Assembly: GCA_013368315.1 (NCBI GenBank) | Contig: JAACJM010000082.1 | Span: 274,548-338,547 of the forward strand | Direction: 5' to 3' | Source: Tetrapyrgos nigripes | Lineage: Eukaryota > Basidiomycota > Agaricomycetes > Agaricales > Campanellaceae | DNA: 64,000 nt | Shown here: positions 47,294 through 58,984 of the stretch, piece after piece | Layout of the letters: every line of letters starts with the position of its first letter | Numbering within the stretch: the stretch's first letter is position 1 | Program-made: the position numbers and the translations under genes | The notes under the pieces: model-generated | What the model was told of the DNA's origin: nothing | What the model saw: the letters and a program-made list of their open reading frames with translations, nothing else | Databases searched by the model: none

Positions 47294-48915
47294 GCAAAAA
47301 TACAAGTGGACTTTTCCGGACTTCGAAGACTTTTCGTCGCTTTTTCAGGAGAGGACTTTTTTGGGACTTTTTTTGGAGTACTTTTTTGGGACTTTTACTT
47401 ACCGAAGTACTTTTTTTACCGGCCTTTTACAGCCTTTGACTTACCCGAGGACTTTTTCGGGACTTTTTCTGCGTACTTTTGGACTTTTACTTACCGAAGT
47501 ACTTTTTTATCGGCCTTTTACTTCTGCAGGCCGCCGCTGAGGGTAGAGTATGTACATACATATGCAATAAATGTGCTGCGTAGAACATTGCAAGGAATTA
47601 CTACTGGTAGAAGGGCAGGCAAGTCAGAAACGTGTGGATCCTGGATGAATTTCTACACGAAGGGAGATTTGAAGAACAAGCAATAAGAAGGGGATGAATG
47701 GGACGCCCACATATTTGAGCAGAACAGTGGGTAGGGGGGTGGGGGCGTGAGAGTAGAGCATAAAAAAAGGGCAAGAGAGCGAAACGACGATGACGCGACA
47801 CATCGTCTTGGAGGTAAGTGGGGAAATGAGACATTGGTAAATACGTGTTAGTGTAAATTCCGTTTTGCAGTGCTAAGCAAGTAGCGTTGATGTCATTGAG
47901 AACATGTGGCTGGTCATAGAGGCGGGTCAGAAAGAAAGCGGGGGAGGGCTCGAAGGACAACGACAATGACATGGGGGGTATGAAAGTAGCAGCGGTATCA
48001 GCGAACTCTGGCGAAATTTTTGTGCGGCCGTCACGGTCCTGGGGAGTTTGAAACTCCGCCAACCACCGATACAGTTGCGGACACATGCTGTTCGTTTTGT
48101 TGACTCTTCTTCCTTCACGACCACTTCCTTTTGTCTCTCAAAATTCTTCTTACTGTCCCGCTAGCCTTTCCGTTTGCCTCTGTAAGTCACTCAGTGTCTA
48201 AAGTATGTCTAGCTCCGTCTTCTGGGCTACTGACTCGCACTTACAACTTACTTTCTAGGCCACGCTCTGTAGAGTTGGGATGATTATGGGAATATCGGGC
48301 AAGGGTTTCGGAGTAGCACTCACAGTTTGAAGGAGTAGTCGTGAACTGGTCATTGCTTCAAGACTGCGGGTGCGTTTCTTACTGTCTCTTCGAGACTCGG
48401 CTCGATCTAACTACACCGCACAGAATATTTCGTCACCCGGGCAGTATCCATTGAAGACGTTCTTTCCCCCTCTGTATGTGCACACCTTATTAGGTGCTAG
48501 CTCTTTCCTGATTTTCTTTCCACAGACATGTGCGCAGGTCTACTAGTCTGGCTACGTTGTCTTCAAGAGTCTTCTTAGGAAAGGTGTGGAATTTGTATGT
48601 ATTCAACTAGTATAATCCTTTCTGTGTGTATGTACCTACATATGTACCCGAAATAAATGTGCTTTCAGGCTACTTTTACCGGGTTTTTTGAGGTACGCGA
48701 ACCAAGCTTTCACTGCCTAACTGACATCTTTCACAGTTTCTTTTTCGTACTTTTTTGTGTACTTTTTGCGGACTTTTCAGAAACCGGTTTGACTTTTATT
48801 TGACTTCCATAAGCGATTGGACTTGCCTTTTGAAAGTCATCAGGGTAGGCGCAAAAGTACGGAAAAAGTCGTAAAAAGTCAAAAAAAGTTCAAAAAAGCC
48901 GACTTGTATTTTTAC
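47294..48915. mobile_element. Candidate TIR element with 'gactttt' subterminal repeats
   Basis: The left end (caaaaatacaagtggacttt) and the reverse complement of the right end (taaaaatacaagtcggcttt) match at 17 of 20 positions counting one indel. Both are followed by about 200 bp dense in gactttt/gtactttttt and ttacttaccgaagtac motifs. The interior (47530-48690) holds a 161-aa minus-strand ORF (48086-47601) with no known domain. No target duplication was found, so the borders are approximate. It could be a non-autonomous DNA transposon. Confidence 0.5.
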
Positions 48916-49008
48916 TGATTGGCAGTGTGCTAGCCTCTATTAGCCAGTGAAATACAGCTAGGCCAAGGCTCAAGGAAAACGGATTGGCAGCAATAGACCA
49001 GTGGAACG

Positions 49009-49165
49009 TATGCTGGTCCGAGTGCACTTTTATTCGACCCGTATTGACAAAAAAGTGCACCCGTATTCATTCAGACTTGGCACCCGTATTCATTGATTGG
49101 CACCCGTATTCACTCATATGATCGACACCCGTATTGATTCAAAGTTGACACCCGTATTGAAACAA
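49009..49165 (+). repeat. Left terminal inverted repeat of the large transposon
   Basis: Tip tatgctggtccgagtgcac, then ttttattcgacccgtattg. The hexad of cacccgtatt-type motifs is spaced about 20-25 bp apart to 49160. This mirrors the right end at 58395-58559. Arrays like this are probably transposase binding sites. Confidence 0.8.
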
Positions 49166-49334
49166 GTGTACAGTCCATATGTAATCAATCGAATCTGGTT
49201 AGATAGCCCTAATTGAGCAGTTCTCACGGCGCAGGTCTTGTGACTTATCACCTGATTCACCTGATTCAAACGCGTCGCGCATTGTTTATTCTTCAACCAC
49301 TTCCACGCACGCTTCACTACCTTTCTCGCCACTA

Positions 49335-51550
49335 TGCCTGAGGGTCCGGAGGCCCTTGTATTCGGTGAAACGTTCAAGAAAAGTGTTAAGGAGCATGCCA
49401 GACGCTCAAAAAAAGCCATTGGAAGGTCGGCAAATCAGTAATATTGTTCTTACTTCATTCTCAACGCTTAGTTAGGTTTTCTACGCATCCACCCCTCTAT
49501 GTTTGCTCTTGGTACTGCTCAGCGAGATTATTGCACGATTACCGTTGACCAGAGCCGATTCGACGCATCACTAGAGCCACTTGAACCGCTGGTTTGCAAT
49601 GTCTATGACTCGATGCGCATCAAGGAGGCTCGCTATCGGTGCTGCGAGCAACTTCTATGCCCCAAAGTACCAGGTCCTGTTCTTATTTGTACTTGTGGAA
49701 AGTACACTGCTGTAGCAGCAGGTTACGTGCGTCTCTTTATTATTTCTTTTGGAGTATTGTCTTATGCGGCATATCTTTCTTCGTTCGATAGCACTGTGTC
49801 ACGATCTCTTGGGGCTTGGAGGCACATCCTATACAGATGTCCCGAGAGGTTTATGAAGAGATCATTGCTTCTAGTTTCGCCGGAAACAACAGTGACAAGA
49901 TCAAGGCAGAGAAATTGCGAGTGTTTGCAGTCCCAAGTCGGTTTGTTGAGCCAAACTCACAGCCACTTCCAAACGGACGTGACCATCGTAACATATCTAT
50001 CTTTATGGCTATTGTCACTGCCAATTGGGTATGGGCAGTTTGCGACTTCTCTCGCCTTGTCAAGCTACACGTTACCTCGTTGAGCCGTCCTTGGCAAACC
50101 AGTGACTTTGAACCTGGTTCAGAGGTGCGTAACAATGTTTTTACTCCGAATGATACACCATTTAATTCTCGCATTTCTGTGATATAGATGTGGCCTGTCA
50201 TTTGGTCTCCATTCAAATGTGGGCCTGATTGGTTTCAGGAACCTTCTCTGGTCAGAGAACAGCTAAACTTATGGCGTGATGGGATAGTTAATGGGGCTAG
50301 GTCTCCATCCATTGCCTCTGCAATGGATGATTCTATGACCTTCAGTCCTTTTGGCCGTCATCTCATTTCTGACAGCCTTCATTCACTTTGTCTCTTTCCC
50401 GGTACTCCCGCACGACTGATCTGCCAGTCAGATGAGATCTATAGATCCTTTGTTGACTCCCTTTTTCGGTATCTTCACAATCACTTCTCAAAGGATTTTT
50501 TAGATCTTATTGCCGTCCGCATGAACTCTAATAATCCTTTTGCCTTCAATGAGAGGGCAGATCGAAACTACACCAGTAAGTGTATGCTGGTGTTCAGAAA
50601 AGCGTTTGTCTCTGTTCCTGTCAAGATGTTCAACTTCTTTGCATCGATGGGACTACTAGATCCATTACACATTATTGGTATGTTTCTGTTTCACACATAT
50701 TTATGTACATATACCAATATAATCTGACTTTCTATGCCGTAGGCCAACCCTATACTCTTCATAATTCGCAGCACATTCTCATCACTGATCCGGCTCGCAA
50801 GTCGGTCATCCTACCTGTCTGGCAGCGTAGAGATTTCTTCACAGTAGTCCGTGCCCAGGTAGAGGCTGAGTGGCAGGGGAAAAAATCCGTCAACACGCTG
50901 GTAAGTGATTATACTAGTGAATCCTAGTCAAAACTGATTACAGCTGGCATTTGGCAGGTAGCAGCAGAGGATCACCGCTTAGCTGGTTATTCTACTACTA
51001 TTGGCCCAGACAATTTCCATAACTTGAAGTGCAACAAGTTAAATCCAAATGATTCTAACACATTGAATCGTGGTCCTGGTCGGCCACCAAAGGTAACTGT
51101 GCTTCATCTTGCCTGGCCTGTACGATTAGATCTGACTACAATCAAAAGGTTGCGACAGGTAGACGTGGTGGTGTCAGTAAGACCCCCACAGTAGAGGTAC
51201 TTCAACGGAGATTTGAAGAAATCTCCAAAGAAAATGGTACTATTATATCCACCCAGAACCAAGCGATCGAGAAAGTCGAAAAGTTATTTCCCTCCACTCC
51301 TCCCTCAATCTGTGTCCTATCTCCATTCACTGCCATTCCCCAACCCTTTATCATCACTATTTATACTGGTACACTTTCAAGAAAGCATACATATGACAAA
51401 GTTGATCAGTGGGTAAATTGGCTTTAAATTGCTTTCAACCTGACTGACATTCATGCAGGTCAGATTACCATGACACGTCTTCACCCATCACAACAGAGAG
51501 AGCATCTCGAAGAACCAGACATTCCCTGTGATAATACTGGTTATCTGTAA
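49335..51550 (+). CDS. Transposon ORF of unknown function, AT-hook (GRPPK)
   Basis: Plus-strand exons run from about 49335 (MPEGPEALVFGETFKKSV) or 49500 (MFALGTAQRDYCTITV) to a stop near 51550. They include KIKAEKLRVFAVPSRFVEP, SPFKCGPDWFQEPSLVREQ, FSPFGRHLISDSLHSLCL, RPPKVATGRRGG with the AT-hook core GRPPK, and a C-terminal STQNQAIEKVEKLF helix. No catalytic motif is recognised. Introns appear to be GT-AG, but the junction of the first two exons does not keep frame in my reading. It may encode a DNA-binding partner of the transposase. Confidence 0.5.
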
Positions 51551-51559
51551 TATATGTAT

Positions 51560-52345
51560 GAAATAGCCCAAGATATCTATGAAAATCATTCAGTATCTCT
51601 GAGAAAAGAAAGATAAATTTACCATGCAGGCAATATCAGCATTCTGGAAACAGTATTCTCATTGTTTAACATGTGTAGGAATATATCCAAAATGTGTACA
51701 GTATCTCTAAGAAAGATGTAAAATTGCTGAGCAGGCAATATCAGCATTCTGGAAACATAATTCTCATTGTTCAAGATGTGTAGAAAGGTATACAAATGTT
51801 AACAGTATCTCTGAGAACAATATAAAATTACTATGCAGACAATATCAGCATTCTGGAAACAGCATTCCCATTGTTCAAGATGTGTAGAAAGATATTCAAA
51901 ATGTGGACAGTATCTCTGAGAAAGATATAAAATCACTATGCAGGCAATAACAGCATTCTGGAAACAGTATTCTCATTGTTAAACATGTGTAGAAAGGTAT
52001 TCAAAATGTGTACAGGATCTCTAGGAAAGATGTAAAATTGCTGAGTAGACAATATCAGCATTCTGGAGACAGCATTCCCATTGTTCAAGTAGTGTAGAAA
52101 GGTTCCCAAAATGTTCACAGTATCTCTAAGAATAATGTAAAATTACTATGCAGTCCAGCATTCTGAAAACAGCATTCCTATTGTTTAAGAGGTGAAGAAA
52201 GGGATCCAAAATATGTACAGTATCTCTGAGAATGATGTGAAGATGTAAAATTTCTATGCAAGCAATATCAGCATTCTGGAAACAGCATTCTCATTGTTCA
52301 AGCTGTGTACAAAGATATCCAAAATGCGTACAGCATCTCTAAGAA
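51560..52345. repeat. Tandem array of eight ~105-110-bp units in the transposon
   Basis: The landmark acagtatctct(a/g)agaa recurs near 51586, 51699, 51800, 51908, 52012, 52117, 52215 and 52330. Each is followed by atcagcattctggaaacag and cattgtt(c/t)aagatgtgtagaaag. It lies between the convergent 3' ends of the unknown ORF and the accessory gene. The units carry no long ORF. Confidence 0.85.
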
Positions 52346-52558
52346 AGAAGTAAAATTACTTAAGAAGTCATTCATCTTTGCCATCTTTGCTGATATCAAA
52401 CCAGTGTTCCAGTCAACAAATGATCAATTCCATTGATCTGGTATCTAAACTGGACTGTAGAAAAGGTACGTAGTAGTAGATATGTACATGCCTGCGCCAG
52501 AGTATATACACAAGAGGCCGTGCAATAGTGTATTGAGACATAAGATCAAGAAACTGTG

Positions 52559-54013
52559 CTATTTGCCAAACACGAAGGTCTTCATACCACCATTGAATGC
52601 ATTTGACTGAGATGAAGAGAACTTCTGTGTAAGCCCTGTGATAAGAGCAGATGGATGGCTGCGGTGAGGAGGAGAAGGAACATTATCTTCGTCGTTGCTG
52701 GTGATGACTGCAGTAGAACTTTCACCTGCACGAGACATGGCTGTAAATTCTGATCAGAAGCAATATATGAAAATATGAATTATCCAACATACATCTCGTT
52801 TTCCTTGAGTTCTCCAACCGACTCCGACGAAGAACCTCTTTAAGATCACGATCATACTCTGCATCTTCTTCATCACTAACACCTGCTACCTCTGAAACCT
52901 GTCCCTCCTGCGATCTATCCTCTCCACCCTCATCTTCAGATCCTTGGTTTGAAGAGTTCGAAGAGTATGAGGAAAAGAGGGGCTGGGAAGGTGGAAAAGG
53001 GGAAGGGTCTTCACCTTTGCTCCAGGCAGTAAGATAAGTTTGTGGAATAGTCTTGTACGATGCTAAGGATTATATTTGTGAATATAAGCATAAAAACTTT
53101 ATAATCACACACAAAAAAAGAGTAAATACTTACCAAAGACCAAGACATTGTTCATCCATGAGCCCTTTGACTTCGACTTGCAAATCCGTCTGATATATTC
53201 ACCAGTAGGAAATATGCCTTCCACTCCAGGGGCAAGGGTGAGGCGTCTTCCTTCACGAGTGCAGAGGTGGACGGGGAGAACAAATCTGGGGCCAGTATCC
53301 TCCAGGAAATTACTGTTGAAAGGGTTGAATACAGTGTTATTGAGACGGCACCATCGGAAAGGCCTGGGAAGATGCTCGAGAAGCAAATTCATCACATCAT
53401 CAGGGGTTGCATCCTTGTTGATCACATATCCCTCGCATCTATAAGCAGCAAGGCCACATGCTCTGAGATGTTCAAGGGTGGTGTCCATGAACTGGATTTT
53501 TCCTCTGATATCGCAACCTTCCAGCATAAAAAATGGGGGAGTCTAGAATTATCCAACAATCAGAAGAGTCTGAACGAGAAAGAGGTTTTTCATTAAATAC
53601 AGAAGATTAAACGCACCTCTTGTTCTTGGATTCCTTCAGGAAGGACAGCGAGCCATGGTGCTTTGTAGGCTTCAGCAATGTCCTATCCATAGACATAGTC
53701 AACAAAATGAAATATAGCGGAAGGGTCATTGGTTACGCACTGCAGATGAACTACCCTCAGATACCTCCTCTTCTCTCTTTGGTTTCTTCTGGGCTACCCT
53801 CCTCATACCTGCGTTGGCCTCCTTATCAGCTGCCTGGAGGTAAGAAGTGGATAGTTTCGATGAGGAAGAAGAATTGGGCTTGGACTGTTTTGCATGGATA
53901 CGTTTCAGTGCCCGGCCCAAGGACTTTTTGCCTGAGCTGGAGCTGGAGTCGTCTTCTGAGTCTGAGGGAGAACGAGCGCGCTTCTTCCCTTTGCCTTTGT
54001 TACGAGAGCCCAT
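52559..54013 (-). CDS. Transposon accessory protein with basic/Ser-rich N-terminus and UIM-like helix
   Basis: The gene starts MGSRNKGKGKKRARSPSDS at 54013, with a nuclear-localisation-like basic cluster and serine runs. A globular part follows (53527-53105): CDIRGKIQFMDTTLEHLRAC, PRPFRWCRLNNTVFNPFNS and GPRFVLPVHLC. Then comes an acidic segment, and EEDAEYDRDLKEVLRRSRLE near 52800-52875, which resembles a ubiquitin-interacting motif (acidic start, then Leu..Ser). The C-terminus (HPSALITGLTQKFSSSQSN) ends at 52559. Short introns separate the parts. A partial paralogue of the C-terminus is in the related element at 59.9-60.3 kb. The family is unknown to me. Confidence 0.5.
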
Positions 54014-54482
54014 GGAGACAGATAGATGGAAAGCACAAGGAGTATAACAGGAATGAACGACAGAGATGACAGCAATTCACTGTAAGAGACCAAGGAACCA
54101 AGGAACGACAGATGTTGACTAAGGAAACAATGAACGACAAAAGTTGGGTTGTGGGCTAGCTCTGGAGACATTGCCTCACGACGTTATTATGCAGTTGCAA
54201 ACTACCATTGCTTGTGTGTAATTTTGGAATGAAGTAAGGAAGTGTCATATGGAACATTCTATCTGATGTGCTAGTGGCAAAGCAATGCCACCAAATGAAA
54301 GCTCACTAAAGGAACCACCACCAAATGAAATGCCCCAAAGGAAGGTTTCATTTGGAACATTCCAAGAAGGTACTGATACTGCGAGCTCAGGAATATTCAC
54401 TCCTTTGAGGTGATCTCTTTGAAAACTTCTGCTTCAATGCCTCATCGGTTCATCTCTACAGTTTACAAACAGGGGTAGTAAG

Positions 54483-56620
54483 CTAGTCAGCTGCCAAAAC
54501 ATCATTCATGGCCACCAGGGACTGAACCCACAGTCGCGCACGAGGAAGCCAGTCATCTACAGGTAATGCAATTCGTTGCTCCCTCGAACCCCTACGTCCT
54601 GATTGCAGAATCTCCACCGATGGATAACCATGTTCATCCCATTCATCATCTCGTATGTTATATCCATATGGTAAGATGTTCTCACCCACAACAGCCTCTA
54701 ACAGAGCAGTGAAGTCATGACGCTGTTTGTTAGAAAAAGGATCTGGATACTTTGGCACCGAGATCGCAGCATGCTTGAATTGCGATTGGATGCTTTCTGC
54801 TACATGTTCTGATGGAAAATTTGAGTGTGTCATTCAAAGAGAGCACAGAATTTCGAACCTTCTAAGTGTCTGAATGAATACTCATCATCTCCATCTGCCT
54901 CATCCTCGTCACTACTCTCATAGTTATACTCCAAATCCTCCTCATCTGAGTCTGAGTCTGAGTCTGAGTCCGAGTTGTCTGAGTCTGCGTCCGAGTCTGA
55001 GTCTGTGTCCGAGTCTGAGTCTGTGTCCAAGTCTGACTCATCATCTGCACCATAGAACCTCTCAATCACAGTTGGATCAACTCCCTCACAGTCATCATAT
55101 ACACCATCTTGATACATGCCAAGAAATCGCATGTCCTATACAAATGTTCAAAATATGGAAAAGATAAGAGGACATGTGCTCTACGCACATTAGGGCTTTT
55201 GTTATGACCTTCTCCTGAAATAGGATGTGCATTCCATAGCTGAGAGAACTGTTCGCAGTCTTGGTTAATTTCGTCCAAGAATAGATAATGAAGGAGCCAA
55301 AGATGAGCCAGCTTCTGGATGTCGAGTCTGTGCTTCTCCTCCAAGCGCAAAAAGAACGCACGCCATGGTCTTGCGAATTGCACCCCCACTTCAACCCAGA
55401 GTCGCTCTATTCGGCTGTTTCTAGTAGATCTGAAGGACTTGAAATTTCCGGAAATTTGAATAAGGTCACAACTTACTTTCCCCACATGTACGAGGCACGA
55501 TTAAGGCCATGCCTAAGGATCATGTAGACAGAGACTTTCTTGTTCTCTCCACCCCTGTCCCCACGCACTCTGGAAGGTAAATCATATCTCTCAACTGCCT
55601 TGATAAATACATCCAGAACAGTTGAGGCACTGTTACTTGTGCTAGCGCGAAGTCCGACAATCTAAGAAACCTATTAGTGTAAGAGTATGTGGGGAATCAC
55701 GATCCTTTGAGAGTTATCGCACCGTTCGACAAAAATCCATCAATGATGCCATGAAATAACAATCCCCCATTTGATCAACTTGTGATGTCCATCCATGTGC
55801 CACAAAGCATTTGGTCGTGAGACCTTGTACCGGCGTCGACGAGTAGCAGTATAATGCCGAAGTACTTGTTCCAAGAGGGTCAACTCGGTCAATGGATTCT
55901 TGGACACGTAGCCTTTGGATCCGCAAACTGTGATTATTTCGAAGGTGGCTTCTGAGATACCGAACTCCAGCTTGCGGATGATGAACACGGAAGTCCCGGA
56001 CTATGGTGTCAAGGTCGGAATCACTGATGTTACTGAACTTGTGGAGTTGATATTGGTATTGCTTCAGATATCTCGACAAGGTGTTGCGGTGAATGCCAAG
56101 AACATCAGCCATCTCTGATTGGCTGATGCCTCGATGAGATGCAAATGCATCCTTGAGGACTTCATAGATAGGGTACCTTCCGTGGGCGGCCTTGTTTTCC
56201 TGATCTTTCGATATTAACTGCATGTAACTGAGATACATTTGAGTCTCTAACTCATATCAGTCAGATCAGTTAATGATTTTAGATTGAAAGGCAGTTACCT
56301 TCCTCCTGTACGCTCTGCAAACGCGCAAAAATCATCAAACAAGTCTGCATACATAGTTGCTGTTCTGCTCCAGCCATTGAGAAAGTGTGGGATAATTGTC
56401 GATGCCATCATCAAATGCAAGCAGCAGTGGGAAAGCATCCTGTACTAAGGCTTCCATATGGAACGTCATTCGATGTGTTTCCGAATCGGATTGGAGTGCT
56501 TGGATCGCAGCAGAGTAGATGTCAGATAGAGCAGTATACGCATGTTTGACATTAGGAGGCCATGATAGAAGTCCATGTGTAGTGGAAGCGGCAAACTGGG
56601 AATTGTATCTGCAGGCATAT
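54483..56620 (-). pseudogene. DDE integrase-core transposase with acidic C-terminus, frameshifted
   Basis: From about 56620 down it has an N-terminal helical region (LQSDSETHRMTFHMEALVQ), an HTH (SQSEMADVLGIHRNTLSRYL), and RIQRLRVQESIDRVDPLG. The integrase core has D1 in NALWHMDGHHKLIKWGIVI, D2 in SRVRGDRGGEN and E in NSRIERLWVEV. A DTDSDSD acidic tract (about 55030-54920) follows, and the end is WLPRARLWVQSLVAMNDVL. This is the rve-like core shared by many eukaryotic DNA transposons and domesticated genes. Three separate single-base insertions (near 55863, 55759 and 55738), plus one near 56390, break the frame. It is either decayed or the assembly has indel errors. Confidence 0.75.
54915..55040. 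repeat. (GAGTCT)n-like hexanucleotide repeat encoding Asp-Ser
   Basis: Tandem gagtctgagtcc-type units on the plus strand encode the (DSDTDS) acidic tract of the transposase on the minus strand. Plus-strand ORFs over it (Ser/Leu-rich) are shadows. Confidence 0.8.
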
Positions 56621-56633
56621 CGAAGTGAAGTGA

Positions 56634-56665
56634 AATGAGGTGAAATGAGGTGAAGGAATGGCCTG
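56634..56665. repeat. Short tandem repeat 'gtgaaatgag'
   Basis: The gaagtgaagtgaaatgaggt motif is repeated about three times just upstream of the transposase coding region. A microsatellite, with no function apparent. Confidence 0.7.
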
Positions 56666-56799
56666 TACAGTCATGGGGTTATATACAACACGCTCTATAG
56701 ATTAGAAATCAGATTGCCTTAAAGGACACTCGTAAGTAACTGGCCTGATTAACCCCATTCTCTCTTTTCTTTCTCTTTCTTCCCTCTCTCTTCGATGGC

Positions 56800-57950
56800 T
56801 GGGTGTGCGACAACAGTGGAAGCACCATGAGAAGTGGTACTGGACTGATCAGGAAAGGATGGTTGTCTTCAGGGTATGTTTAGTAGTACTCATAATTGTT
56901 GCTTGATTTTCCGCTTAACCTCTCAACTTCCACGCTCCTACAGGCAGAAGATGTCTTGTTCCGATTCACAGTCAGTCCACTATGCTTGCACTCAGTACTA
57001 GTCAGTGACTTGGTGGAACTCTCGAAGCTGCTTCCTTTCACAATCCAAAGAACTACGAGAAACTTCTGGAGAAGGCATCTTCAGCACAGGGATTAGTAGA
57101 CATACCATCAGATTTTTCCACTCTTGAGCCTATCTTTCTGGACAGTGTCACTGCCGTACAATTTGCTCTCATTCTAGAGTGGGTTTGGCACTTGTGAGTG
57201 TTTCCTCTACTTATCTTTTTCTTTTTACTATTGTTATGTATCACACTGAACTCTGCTCAGTCCTCCAAATCCTCCCCACTTTACTGTCGACATGCTCATC
57301 AAACTTCTGCATGCTCCCGGTGGTTCATAATGCCGGATTGCTCACGATGGGCTATCGACCGTCTCAAAGAAGCCGACCCACCTATCTCTCCCCTTGACAA
57401 AGTCGCTCTCAGCATTACCTTGCCAATACTCGATGAAGATTGGCTCATTCCAGCCTTACATGCTTTGATCCGTGGCGGCCCAGAGCAGATTCGTGGTGAT
57501 GATATGTCCAGATTAGGAGGCAGAATAATTGGGATTATCGGTGCTGCGCATGCCAGGATACTCCGTGAGCGTGCTAGAATTGCTCAATCTATTCCCACAG
57601 TAGCTCCCAGTCCTGACTGTTCTGCTGGTCGACATGAACGTCTTTGCGTGCCTTATTGGACCGAGTTATGGTGGAGTGTGATAGGCAGGAGATTGATCGA
57701 TCCCGATGACCCCATTCCCCTCGATGAAATCACCCATTTAGCAGAGCAAACACTGTCTACTGAGCTTAGACCTTCCTGCAAGTCTGCCTATCTTCAGGCT
57801 TGGCGGGATGGGGGAGCATTGAACGTTGAGGATCAGATTGTCACGTCTGCTACAGTATCCATCGTCGATTTTATTCGTTCGCTTTATATGTGTCCAGAGG
57901 AGTTTTCACCTAATCAAACATTAGCTACCACTACGACTCTTACCTAAATT
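56800..57950 (+). pseudogene. BTB/POZ-like protein gene carried by the transposon, frame disrupted
   Basis: Plus strand: KWYWTDQERMVVFR splices (gtatgt...acag) to AEDVLFRFTVSPLCLHSVL, the start of a mushroom-type BTB fold (usually a trp/asp-rich start, then ..LFRVHRSILA). Then PIFLDSVTAVQFALILEWVW splices to PPNPPHFTVDMLIKLLHAPG. The back part WAIDRLKEADPPISPLDKV and DEDWLIPALHALI match the helical tail seen in basidiomycete BTB proteins. The first ATG is unclear. Frames change near 57050 and 57330, so this copy is probably not translated intact. BTB proteins commonly recruit cullin-3 ubiquitin ligases. Confidence 0.6.
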
Positions 57951-58394
57951 TCCATTTCCTTCCATCCAACGCTTCCCAGCCACACCAGTTCTTCACACTC
58001 CTTTATACATACCACTACTAATTAATACTCCGCTCATTTTTGCGTTCATATGTTTCTTTGTCTAATAACATACGTGACGCTCCATATGGTGTGTTAATCA
58101 TAAGCTCTGGTGTTAGTAGCCAATTAGTAGCGGACACTAGCGGTCGCTACCAGGGAGCTGCGAGCAGTAGGTATCAAGTTTATTATGACATCTATTCAAG
58201 GAATTATTTTCTACACAATTGCTACATATTAGGCTTGAGTTTAGACTTAAATGCAAACGAGTTTACTTACAGTAACACCCTTTCCAGAAGCCAAAACGTC
58301 TGGGGATGGCGGAATGAGATGCGCGTGACAAGTAACTCTTGTGACTGATCATTAGCCGAGATCACGTCAGAAGATCATGTCAGCAAATTAAATG

Positions 58395-58559
58395 AAATTA
58401 AAATCCGGGTGTCAACTTTTGAATAAATACGGGTGCCAATTTTCAATGAATACGGGTGTTGATCTTTTGAGTGAATACGGGTGTCAACTTATGAATAAAT
58501 ACGGGTGTCAACTTGTGTCAATACGGGTGCACGAATAAAAGTGCACCTGGGACAGCATA
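58395..58559 (-). repeat. Right terminal inverted repeat of the large transposon
   Basis: The inverse of the left TIR: six copies of aatacgggtg(t/c)(c/t) spaced about 23 bp, ending gaataaaagtgcacctggga and cagcata. Alignment with the left end is good at the tip, and motif-level rather than base-level further in. Confidence 0.8.
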
Positions 58560-58984
58560 TGCGACTGCTTCGCTGTTGCTAAATTTGGCCACTCTCGGGC
58601 TTTCCCGAGGTACTATACAGTACCTCACATCTCATTTTGGCCTTATTTTTAATCTACAAAGTTGAATTGCGCTCTCAATATTTTAATGGTAGTCTCTTTA
58701 GCGTGAGAAGACTCTTCCTTGGAACGCCAAAAGCGGCACTCTGTAGTATGTACCAAGTGATTTTCATAAATAATATAAGTACTCTATTTCAAGGACTAAA
58801 AGAAACGAAAATACTTGTAAAATGAGACTCTCAGCATCATACAGTGTCAAAAGCTGTGCTCATCCGGCGATCATCCGTCGGATGCGGATTGGGCTTTTTG
58901 AGACCTCCGAATCCGACCCAATCCGATCCGATAGGAGCCCTACCAGTGGCAGTGAACCGTTCAAAAACTTTTCCAAAACTTCAA

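Larger units (their letters stand above)
49009..58559. mobile_element. 9.55-kb TIR DNA transposon with integrase-type transposase and cargo genes
   Basis: Terminal inverted repeats of about 150 bp start TATGCTGGTCC at 49009 and end CAGCATA at 58559. Each contains GTGCACTTTTATTCG near the tip, followed by six spaced copies of (A/G)CACCCGTATT. Between them lie four gene-like regions: unknown ORF (+), accessory protein (-), DDE integrase-like transposase (-) and BTB-like protein (+). An eight-unit tandem repeat lies between the first two. No clear target duplication was found. Several ORFs have frameshifts, so this copy may be inactive. Confidence 0.75.

Noticed and set aside
54874..55167. Plus-strand Ser/Leu/His-rich ORF opposite the transposase
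   Set aside because: Shadow of the GAGTCT repeat coding the acidic tract on the other strand.
58860..58945. End of another hAT element (ggagccctac with tccgaatccgacc motifs)
   Set aside because: Resembles hAT subterminal sequence, but no partner end or target duplication was found within the window.
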